From the NCBI GenBank assembly GCA_009733575.1, contig ML769629.1, positions 1 to 64,000 on the forward strand: a DNA stretch of 64,000 nt, in the 5' to 3' direction. The first letter of the stretch is position 1. Every line of letters starts with the position of its first letter. A model generated the notes under the pieces. It had not been told where the DNA came from. It saw only the letters and a program-made list of their open reading frames with translations, and did no database searches. Below, in pieces: positions 34,548 through 44,640 of the stretch. This DNA comes from Gymnopus androsaceus JB14 (taxonomy: Eukaryota; Basidiomycota; Agaricomycetes; Agaricales; Omphalotaceae). The position numbers and the translations under genes are program-made.

Positions 34548-34833
34548 CAGAAGTATAAGAAAATCCGCTCGAATGAGAAACAGACTGATTAAGAACTTTT
34601 TGTACAAAAAATCGCTCATCAGTGAAATTTTGAATGAAAACTAAACATTCAGCTTGTGTGAAATGGAATTTCCAACTGAAAGATGATCATTCAGTCAAGA
34701 AATCCCATTTCGGTTGAGCTGAATGATTAATCTTCACTCAAAAAATCACTAATGAGGAATATTTTGACCAAAAAGTTCTCAATCCAATCAATTTTTCTCT
34801 CGAGCAGATTTTTTGTACTTCCGGCGTGAGTGC
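34548..34833. mobile_element. MITE with CAGTCACGCCAGAAGTA termini
   Basis: The left end reads CAGTCACGCCAGAAGTATAA and the right end is its diverged complement (TTTTTTGTACTTCCGGCGTG). The interior continues as an imperfect hairpin (TGAATGATT-type words). No ORF; target duplication not clear. Confidence 0.65.
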
Positions 34834-34937
34834 CAGTGGTTAGGTACTTTGCAATGCTTCATGCATTGGTGCTAAATGTCCAAAGTTTACATCGTTCCAT
34901 ATATTTGTAATAGACTATAGTAGGCAATGAAGCAGAC

Positions 34938-37900
34938 CTAGACATTTGTAAGAGTCTTCTGGACTGGACTGCAGCAATGCTGAAAGGATAGCTTTATATC
35001 AGTGATCCATTTCTGTTCATCTGTCCAGCAATCTTCAGCTGTAGATGGATTGAACTTGATATAAGGGTGCATGTCCTGGATATCAGACAAGTATTGTGTC
35101 CAGTGTGCAATTACTTCGAGTGGGGGATCAGGAAATGACTAAGTTAAAAAATGATTTCAATAGCAGTCACAGTGCCTGAATATACTTGTCTCTGACCTTG
35201 AGCCACTTTAAAACATGGTAGATATTATCTGCCAAATATTTGTGAGATGGAAGTTGGGCCAATGGTTGGAAGCTCCAGAGATCACGAAGAAGTTCAGGGC
35301 AGGGCGGGGATGACCTAACTTCTAAACTCCATTTATAGATACTGAAACATCTATAGGATTATGAGGAAAATTGTGTGTTTTCGAAATACTATCACCAACC
35401 TGAGCATTTCCTTTGGTAGCTCACCAGCATGAACATCTTTTGCAATGCGTAAATATCGACGTGCTATATCCCGGGATACTGATGGCCAAGGGAAAGGCTC
35501 CCCGGGGAGTGATGGATGTGGCAATGAATCAGAAAGTTCAATAAGCTTTATGTTATCTCTGCCAATGATTGAGCGAAGGCCACAAATAGCTGTCTTGAGG
35601 TCAATCCAGGAAATATCTAACAGCCAATGGATCTCATTGAGAGTGAAAAAACCAGGATCTAACATTAGGAATTGAAGAAGCCGAAAGAGTAGAGGAGACT
35701 CTGAATAAATACAGCGGGCAAGTGAAACAGACACATCACTATGTGGCCTGGGCATTCGCAAAGGAGACAGTGCTTCCCAAAAGAAATGCATATAAACATA
35801 GTCCTCCCAAAGTCTTATCAGATCTTCAGGTGCTGGATGAATTTTCTAGGTGCATGTCAGAATCATCATGCACACTGAAAGGTATGAAACTAACTTCCAT
35901 CCAAGGTATCAGCATTTCCAGTTTTTCAAGCTCAAAAATATAATCTGGGTTCATAGCTTGAATCAGAGGTAACAGTTCCACAGATGGAGGCAATGAGGTG
36001 ATAAATGGGATCAAGAGGTTTTCGGAAGATCTTAAAGGATAATTAAACCATGAAGTTCAATTTCTTTGGGAAAAAGACATACCGCTGGTATAAACCACCA
36101 ATATATTTGAATTGACAAGCAAATAATTTCAGAAAAGAACGAGCCAGATCCATCCGATGGTCCAAGCTACCAACATAGAAAATTTGGGAGCGCCCTGAAT
36201 CATGCAGGAAATCATAGAATGTTGCATGGTGTGCAGCAATTTCATCATCATCCTTGAGTGGCACATCTAACACTGAAGAAACGCCACGCAGGACTAACCG
36301 TGCATCCCCGCTTCCCACTTCAAATAATATATCAAGGGCAAGGGGACTCAAACCAAAGTTTGCAAGAGCACATAGGATAGGAATTAGCTGGGCCTGCCTG
36401 GGAGCAGTAGAAAGGACTGTCATGTAAAGCTGGTTCAGTGAACCAAATGCTGAATCTGATTTGGCACTATCTTGGTCTGTGACAATAGCCAGACGCTCTG
36501 TTGGGCGATAATTTCTGTCATCAATGAACTTTATGATGGTGGATGCATAGATGAAATAGCCAGAGGACTTCTCCACAAGTTCATCCAAGACATCAGGTAG
36601 AGGCCATGGGTGTGGAATATTGGCCATGGTTCTGTGATCATGATGAATTCGTGTAAATTCACTGCATAGATATTTTCGGACATCGGCAAATGACCGCTCC
36701 ACATTGAATAAATGGCATGAACCATGGTAGACTGGTGATTCAAACATCTCTTGAATATGGGGTTCTGGTCTGCTGGCAATGATAAATCGAAGGGGGAGAT
36801 GCTCTCCAAGGGAGTTCCTGATTGCACGCAGTATTTCCAGATGAACATCATGACCTTCACACTCATCCAGACCATCAATGAGGATTAGAAGAAGGTCTCG
36901 ACATTCAAACCTATTATTGTGCAGGCGACAAGGCTCAGAAATCAGCTTCTGGAGCTGAGTTTCAATGGACCTTGCAACAATAGATGGATTATCCTCTACA
37001 ATCTGGGAAATTGGGGCTTTCAGCCAAGGAACACCAAGTGCAAGCTGGTAAGCAATGGTCGCAAATAGTTTTGTTGCATTCCCACGTGTATCATGACCTC
37101 GTTTGAAAAAGAAGCAACCTCCGAGCCGGCCTGCATCCTGCAGTTGGCGGCAGAGGGTTTGCATGATAGCAGATTTTCCTGCGCCTGCAGGACCATGCAG
37201 CCAAAGAACATTGCTGCTTGGATCTGTCCTCAGTGACCATTCCTGCAGTTCTTCAAGCATATCACTACGCGTCTCGGGATGACATCTTGGTTGGGGGAAG
37301 CTCTCCGCTGAGTCATGAAGAGCTTCCAGCGCTACCGTACCGTGCAGTATGCTGATTCCTGTATTCAGTATTCAGTTCTAGTGGGGACGGATCTCATTTA
37401 AGGGCTCAACATGCCTTTTTCACCTTGGCACTGAATGCTATGGCTCACAAATGTTCCACCATTTATGGTTGCTGGCAGTTCCAACTGCAGAGGCCCCCAC
37501 CATGGAGGTCGATATCCACCCAAGCTTTGGGTTCCCTGAATGGGAAAATTATTGAATCCCTGAATTCCCGGAATGGGAGCTGAGAGATATGGTCGACTCC
37601 AATCTTGCAGATGAAAATAGGGATCAATAGAAGTCTCGGTGTGCTCGCTGCGATGAGGAGCGGCATGATGGGTGATTTGTCCCCGAGATGAATTATCTGC
37701 AAGAGGGCAGTTTAATCAGTATCTAGATACAAATCAGCCAAAGGCCAAAGCGCACGATACGGTGTGTGTCGAGTCTCTCCCATGTTTCGAATCCTTCTTT
37801 GTACTCCAGATACTCCTGTATTGGAGCTGCCAGTCCAAATATCACCTACTGGCGTTCCCCAATCCCATGAGTGACTTGCTTCGTCTGGAGGGAGCACTAA

Positions 37901-38017
37901 CTGCTGCTGATTGACTCGGACTGCCGGGGCATCCTGCTCGATATTTATGTCACCAGCCGCAGCAATGAAGTTTCCTCCATATATCTGAAAGCCGCGACTG
38001 TTTTCGAAGAGGGACAT
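34938..38017 (-). CDS. NACHT-domain NTPase (STAND/NLR-like), 7 exons
   Basis: Exons: 38017-37756, 37696-37424, 37358-36083, 36030-35895, 35845-35400, 35350-35197, 35138-34938. Introns are 49-65 bp, all GT-AG, and the phase closes exactly: 2748 nt, 915 residues. Start: ATG at 38017 opening MSLFENSRGFQIYGGNFIAA, the usual N-terminus of agaricomycete NACHT proteins. The Walker A GPAGAGKSA lies at residues about 234-242, Walker B LLILIDGLDECEG at about 335-347, and RFIIASRPEPH at about 368. C-terminal blocks typical of the family follow (SWIDLKTAICGLRSIIG, RSSPPCPELLRDL, FPDPPLEVIAHW). STAND ATPases act as regulated switches in fungal self/non-self and defence; the trigger here is unknown. No WD40 or ankyrin array follows. 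The frame is intact despite lying in a transposon-rich, CpG-poor region. A decayed relative sits at 63.48-64 kb. Confidence 0.92.
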
Positions 38018-38930
38018 AGAAGGGGAGAGAGATGTGGGCAGAGGCGAGAGAAGGTTGGCTGCGTTAGGCGTGTACACGAATATCATGCAAATGATATTTG
38101 TGGCTTGTAAAGCTGTAGTGTTGCCGCGCCTCGAGCCGCGTGACACATATAGCAATAGCAATAAAGCATAGCCCAGCTAATTATAATGAAGTCTTATCAA
38201 GTTTATAGGGTTAAAAGGTTTTTTTTTTGAAAATGCAATATGTCGCTCATAAAACGCAACGGCTTGGAAGCTTTCAATACTTTCTCTTTGTAATACAGGC
38301 TTGAACTGTAGTCGGTCGCAGGGTCCCAGGCTAGGTATCAGATATCTGAGAAGGCTAGGCTCCACACATGATAAAGCAGGAATGTTTCTGAATGCAGCCA
38401 GTCGCAGAAAGAGTAGATTTTATAGATGTCCGCGTACGCAACAACAGCCCCAGATCTACGGTTCCTCCAGGCACATTTCACGATGATGAATTACGGTTTT
38501 GCGCGATAAATCGTCCTTCTTTCCAGTCCTAAACACTGGGACTGACCACATTCATTTGGAACTCTTCCTGCTGATGCTGAACAGTATGAACGATTCGTAT
38601 ACTGCTGTCTTCATGTGTTGGATATACCAGTCAATCAGGCCGGACTTGACCAAGATGCTGATAACAGCTAGTTGCGTCCGAGGTATCCTTGTGCTGAAGA
38701 CGATAAAGTTGATCTTTAATTTAACTGTGGAGCGGTAGCTCCACAACGTTGTCTGAGCGCAAGCTACTTCTGAGTCGGATGAGTCTGGTAATACAGTACT
38801 TCTCGTTAGAGTACCGTAGCTTGAATTGCAAGGAAGTCGTGTCTGAAATTTGAAACAGTATGGCAATAATAGTGGGTAAAAATTAATTTTACAACACATG
38901 TTAGTGACCCAAAGTACATAGTGTTTCACC
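38018..38930. other. upstream of NACHT gene, no gene recognised
   Basis: Several small overlapping frames without domains. AAAAGG-T run at 38214-38229. Presumed promoter region of the NACHT gene; no clear TATA chosen. Confidence 0.4.
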
Positions 38931-38934
38931 CTAA

Positions 38935-39260
38935 AGTACATGGTTTGCTACACTTAAGTACATTATTTTCATGCTCTCAATGCATGTTCAGTATGTGGAA
39001 GTATATGTTTCCCTTCTGTATTACCTGCTTTTTGAAGTTCCTGGATCCTCAATAAATGGACTTTCCAACTCATGTTAAGATCTGTCAACTTATGTTTGCT
39101 TCAGTACATGTTACACATCTGCCCCTCCTGTTAACATGCAGCCTATGCCTGTATTCAATGCATGATGCACAACCTCAATATATGTTAGCCACATCCTACA
39201 TCTAGTTTCAGTGTATGCTAACCATTATCAATGCATGTTCGGATGCCTCTTATGTTTCCT
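38935..39260. repeat. degenerate CATGTT-word array, left
   Basis: Loose ~20-bp-spaced units of the form TCA-T-CATGTT (for example CAATGCATGTTCAG, CAGTACATGTTACAC, TCAATGCATGTTCGG). The complementary array lies at about 40905-40945 plus 41505-41660. The pair looks like subterminal repeats of one large DNA element with unknown ends. Confidence 0.5.
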
Positions 39261-40205
39261 TGTAACCAAGGGGTTTGCAGGAATTTAAGCACCCATATAG
39301 GGTTGGGAGGGGAGGGTGGGGTCAAGAGGCCTTAAGACTAAAATTTCTGAACTGAATTTATTGCAGCAATATGGCCTGGAATCAATACTTTTACATGTTT
39401 TATGCATTTTTGGCACATTTGGCAGGCACAGGATAGTTTGCCCATGGTTCTCTGACCCTCCTATGAGTTATTGTCTAGAATGCTTGGATTATACAAACAA
39501 ATAAACATTTTCTACTTTAGTAACATCATCTAAAATGAATATGTTTGTGCAAAATCCCAAAATATGACTGGTTTCATAATGATTAGAGGCAGTGTTAAGC
39601 AACAGAGATTTGACAGAGATCACTCAAAAAGAAGTAATTACTTCTGTGATATTTGAATTCAATGTCTGAAAATTTTGACAGCAGGGGAAGAGGAGGGTAG
39701 ACCAGGAGCATAGCAAAGCAGATTGCATCTGTGGGATCAATTGGGGCAATGTCCCTGGGGATTTACTTATGTAACCATGGGAATCTTCTTCCCTATAAGG
39801 CAGGTACAGGAGGGGAGGGAGGGGCCGATCGAGCTTAAGATCAAATACAAGGTGATATATAATTTAGAATTTTTGCACACCACTTGCTTGTAACCCATGT
39901 CCTCAAGGGGGTGCAAAGTTTTGAAAAGATGACCACAAGTTAAACTTTTTGGAACTGAACATCCGGTCGGACTAACTAACTAAGTAAGCATTCCCATGGT
40001 ATATATATGGTATATCTAGATGAGATAACAATTACCACCTGCGTTCACTGGATAATTAAATCAGTATGGCTGTCTAATGAAATTCAATATCACTTATTGA
40101 TCACTGACCCCAACCATCTCGCAACCCTTTTTCCGACACTGAACAGCTCTCTGTGGCACCTTGTCCTCCATGTTATGTATTCTCAGGCTGCAGCAGACTA
40201 GCACA
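39261..40205. other. AT-rich, no gene recognised
   Basis: No domain or splice-consistent coding. Purine tracts at about 39300-39320 and 39810-39830. Confidence 0.4.
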
Positions 40206-40210
40206 AGGAG

Positions 40211-40573
40211 TCTTGGAATATCAAAGGTAAATATATCTTATTAAACTATACATGGAACACTTTCTTGTATTCTCCACTTGTTTGTATCACCATCCCATGC
40301 ACTCCACATCTATTGTCCGGCAGACTCCACTCAGTCTCTCGCTGTATCCACTTACTATCTTGCAGTACCCACTTTACCATATGCACATCAGCCACAAGTA
40401 TTCATGCAGTAGCCACTTGCCTGATATATTGTTTGTACATAGGACTGTATACAAGCCTAGGTACCATACCCTGTAATACTACCATTGTCCCCCATTGATC
40501 TGTGTGTTTGTTACTACTAATTCCTGTGTGGACTTACTGCTGCTACTTCCTATTTAGGAATACAACTCTAATA
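40211..40573. mobile_element. 363-bp solo LTR (Copia-like), copy 2
   Basis: Sister of 27428-27790: starts TCTTGGAATATCAAAGG, ends ACTCTAATA, flanked by the 5-bp duplication AGGAG (40206-40210, 40574-40578). Exactly the same length as copy 1. Confidence 0.85.
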
Positions 40574-40943
40574 AGGAGTGTCTGTACCCTGCAATTGACT
40601 CTTTTCTTGTTGAACTTGATGTTTTCATAGCAGACTAATTTGTAAAGAGTCTCCAATTGCAACAAGTGAGCAGATCAGGAAGATAGCATACACAAAACAG
40701 CAGTGCAGGAGAAGAGGCTCTACAGCTGTGTGTATCTGTCATACTTTTCAGTGAGGCTGTTTTGGATATGCATACAATGGACAAAAAATAATGCTCAAAA
40801 TTATGGGACCATATTCCAAAGCAATCAGCAGACACATTTTTCAGAATTTTCAATAGCAATGCATTCAGTTATGATTCTCCTCATGGCCTTTTTGCAAGTA
40901 GATTAATGACATATATTGAACTCAAACATGTACTGAACATGAA

Positions 40944-41497
40944 CAGAAGCAAACTCAGAAGCGAAAAATACCCAGAAGCGAAATATTTGATATTTGAGTC
41001 GTATAGATTGTGTTTTAGGATGTGGTTTTTTTTTTACAACCTCTAGAAGGGTTTCTGGACATGACTAGCATAGCTTAGATATAATAAATCCATTATAATA
41101 TGATCATATATGAACACTATGCCAAAAATGCGATTTTTCTCAGTTTTGAAATATTATGAATTGTACCATGAAATCTGTGGTATTTTTGGGCATACAATAG
41201 ATTCAATCTGCTCTATGAGCATGCAAAGCCATGCTAAAAGCAATCCCAAAGGGATGCGGATATGTAGAGGCCCAATTAGCCCAAAGTTTCGCTTCTGGGT
41301 TTTTGGCAGGTTTTGGCAGCAAAAGATGAATTAATTTATGATGCCATTTTTAGGCCCTCAAAAATTCTGATAAAATCAGATCGTAGTCCTCGCATATTAT
41401 AAAACCTATAGAAAAAAAAAGAATCAAGAGAAACCATGCAAAACTGCCCTGAATATATCAATTTCCTTAGAATTTTTTGCTTCTGGGTTTGCTTCTG
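40944..41497. mobile_element. MITE with CAGAAGCAAAC termini, copy 1
   Basis: About 554 bp. CAGAAGCAAACTCAGAAGCG at the left and GCTTCTGGGTTTGCTTCTG at the right, plus internal CAGAAGCGAAA words. A near-identical copy lies inverted at 43005-43549. The flanks show an imperfect 8-bp duplication (GAACATGA/GAACATAG). The 74-codon frame inside is conserved between the two copies only because they are so alike. Confidence 0.8.
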
Positions 41498-41504
41498 AAC
41501 ATAG

Positions 41505-41660
41505 GCTATGATTCAACATAGAGTGGATACATGGTATGCACTCAGATCAAATATGGACTGCAACATGGGTTGAACTGGGAACATGCACTGAACTCAAACA
41601 TGCATTATAACTCAAGATAGGCTGTAAACATGGGATGCACCAAGGTCAAATATAGAGTAG
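41505..41660. repeat. degenerate CATGTT-word array, right (inverted)
   Basis: Reverse-complement style of 38935-39260 (AAACATGCATT, GGGAACATGCACTGAACTC). Interrupted from its left part (about 40905-40943) by the MITE at 40944. Confidence 0.5.
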
Positions 41661-41817
41661 GCCCTACCAAACTAACTTGGATTTTCAGACCCCACTAACT
41701 TGTGCTAACTTTTGAATTCAAAGTTAACTTGTCTAACTTGTTCTAACTTGTTTTAACTTATCTAACTTGATCATTATAAAAGCATTTCTAAGGCTCTCTA
41801 GCACTCATGTAAGGGTT

Positions 41818-41996
41818 CATCAGCAAAACCTGTATTTTCTCTGGAGAAAACCCATTCATTTGGGACATCTCTGGAGCAAGGTACCCTATTCCAGAGACCT
41901 CTAGAGATCTCTGGAGAAAATTGACAGTTTTTTTGACAGCTGTCAAGCTCCAGAGATCTCTGGAGACCTCCAGCAAAAATACAGGTTTTGCTGATG
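41818..41996. mobile_element. CATCAG hairpin element 4
   Basis: 179 bp, from CATCAGCAAAACCTGTATTT to AAATACAGGTTTTGCTGATG, flanked by a candidate 2-bp duplication TT. The core is made of CTCTGGAGA / TCTCCAGAG words repeated in both directions. Confidence 0.85.
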
Positions 41997-43004
41997 TTTA
42001 AGTCTCACTAGCATCACTACACAAGCATGATAATTGCATTACAAGGCTGCTCACCACTGTTGTCACTGTATTCATGGAATATATGCATGTAATGAGTGCA
42101 TACAGAGATATTTACATGTCCCATCTAGCTCTGGATGACTGTGTAGGCATGCCGCGGGGAGCAGGGAGGTCTACTGAGAAAGTAACTATGTTTACTGTAC
42201 TTCAATACTCATAAATGTTGCACAATTATATTAGGCAATATTGGCAATATACCCATGTACCACTCATGGAAACAGTGTAGAACATCTATACAAGACTTTA
42301 TAAAGTCACTCTAGGTTGAAAGACTGCATATATGTAATAGAAATGATAAATTTATCATTGTTTTAAATGTATTTTTAATGGCGAACTTCGGTCAAGTTAG
42401 TGCAAGTTAGCGGACTTTGAATTTTTTGATGGGCCAAGTTAATGATAAATTTGCGTATATCTTGCGAGTTTGAAGCAATATACCGTGTCTAATGTATTGC
42501 ATTACAGTTTGCACTCATTCCATGTCCTTACACAGCATAAGCACAAGGAATTCAATAACAATATATCTTCAAGCTGGTTGCAAGCAGATGATGAATGACG
42601 AGTCTAGAGCAACCTGAATTAAGCTTAATTCAGCTGCAGGGGCAACCTGTTCATTATTCCGCTCATATTATGAACATGATGACCATATACGGAATGATAC
42701 AGTATGTGTATTACCGGTATTCGGCAACTGCGCTGCATTGACAGTACCATGCATATATGGATGGTTCAGAGCTTATGTACAAGCTGGTACAATTCAAATT
42801 CACAATATGTATCACTTACATTCAGTGCAAGAGAATAGATGGTTCCAGTCAATGGTAAAGCAAGTTGCAATCTGTGCATAGCTGTTATCATTGCTGAAGG
42901 AGCAGGTCCACCATAATGTTCCGGCTCTAACATTTCTACCTTTGTTGCTTTACTTTCCGATTGATCTATGTCTGAATTACTTAATTTAGCTACTAAATTG
43001 GATA
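41997..43004. other. AT-rich, no gene recognised
   Basis: Contains TCTAACTTG/CAAGTTAG words and a short coding-like minus stretch at about 43000-42840 (no family recognised). Confidence 0.4.
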
Positions 43005-43549
43005 CAGAAGCAAACCCAGAAGCAAAAATTCTAAGGAAATTGATATATTCAGGGCAGTTTTGCATGGTTTCTCTTGATTCTTTTTTTTCTATAGGTTTTA
43101 TAATATGCGAGGACTACAATCTGATTTTATCAGAATTTTTGAGGGCCTAAAAATGGCATCATAAATTAATTCATCTTTTGCTGCCAAAACCTGCCAAAAA
43201 CCCAGAAGCGAAACTTTAGGCTAATTGGGCCTCTACATATCCGCATCCCTTTGGGATTGCTTGTAGCATGGCTTTGCATGCTCATAGAGTAGATTGAATC
43301 TATTGTATGCCCAAAAATACCACAGATTTCATGGTACAATTCATAATATTTCAAAACTGAGAAAAATCGCATTTTTGGCATAGTGTTCATATATGATCAT
43401 ATTATAATGGATTTATTATATCTAAGCTATGCTAGTCATGTCCAGAAACCCTTCTAGAGGTTGTAAAAGAAAACCGCATCCTAAAACACAATCTATACAA
43501 CTCAAATATCAAATATTTCGCTTCTGGGTTTGCTTCTGTATTTGACTTA
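43005..43549. mobile_element. MITE with CAGAAGCAAAC termini, copy 2 (inverted)
   Basis: Reverse-oriented, near-identical copy of 40944-41497; a few C/T and A/G differences and small indels. Together they form a 1.5-kb-spaced inverted repeat. Confidence 0.8.
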
Positions 43550-43559
43550 AGTACTACAC

Positions 43560-44640
43560 AAAATCACCTGCTTTGACCTTTATTACAATGATGCACCACA
43601 GTTGCACTAAACATTGATCTTATCACATTTCCAACCATTACCTTGCTCTAATTGTTTGGAAATTCAAAAGGGTTCAACAATGAGCTCTAAGTACGAGTTG
43701 TAATAGTATCTAAGTAATAAACAAGAAGCTAATTAAATGGGTAGTGAGTAAGTAAGTAAATCCGAAAACAAGGGAAGGGATTTCGTTCTTACCAAGAGAT
43801 GGTCTGCAAGTTAAATGTGCCATTGTATTCAAATAAGCTTGGAGCTCAAGTGAAACAGACTTTGAATAGGTATGTAGCTCATATAGATGATCTCATACTA
43901 CATATGACATATTTTAATCTTAATGCAATGTACAGTAAATGCAATTAAGTATTTCAACTGAAAGCTGCAAGCATTTCTGGGAAGAGAAATCACAGTAGCA
44001 GCTTACAGTACAACTGTGAAGGTGACTACTGTACCGTTATGGTTAGAATTGCAGTGGAACTGATGTGTAATTAATTGAATACTTCAGTTGATCAATTCAA
44101 CCACCGCGAGGCGTTGTGAAGGACATGAACTGAGTTCAATTTGGGTGGCGCTGGCATAGCTGGCGAAGAAATATAAAGAAGTATATATGGCTCCATACCA
44201 TATACAGGTACGGCCGTAATTATTATGGGTCGTATTTTGTACAATGATCCCGTACCCATATCGTAATTTTCTCCAAAAAATGGATACAGTACAGGTATGA
44301 AGTGCCTGTATTATCCTATCGGGTGATATGTGCATGACTGTCCTGTACCCATACTGTCTTTGGAAAGCCTCGATCCAATGATGTTACAGTCATGGTCCCA
44401 TATTATGGTACCCATAAGTGTATCAATATGGATATGATGCCGAGCCCTAGAAACCTAGTCTGGACTTGTGAAGGAGCTTCAGTAGAGTAATAATGGTGAT
44501 CAAAATGTATTAAAACAGATTTACATTTGGTTGCTAGTAAAATGCAAGTTAGTTACATTTTGCCAAGCCTCAGCTGCAAGCGCGGAAAAAAAACAAGCTA
44601 ACTTGACTGAATTGAACAAGTTAGTGAAACAAGTCACTTT
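43560..44640. other. AT-rich with degenerate MITE-like block
   Basis: 44190-44455 is rich in TACCCATA/TATGGGTAC words and ends TGCCGAGCCCTA, resembling a decayed relative of the GGGATCCGCAC MITEs. No gene. Confidence 0.35.
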
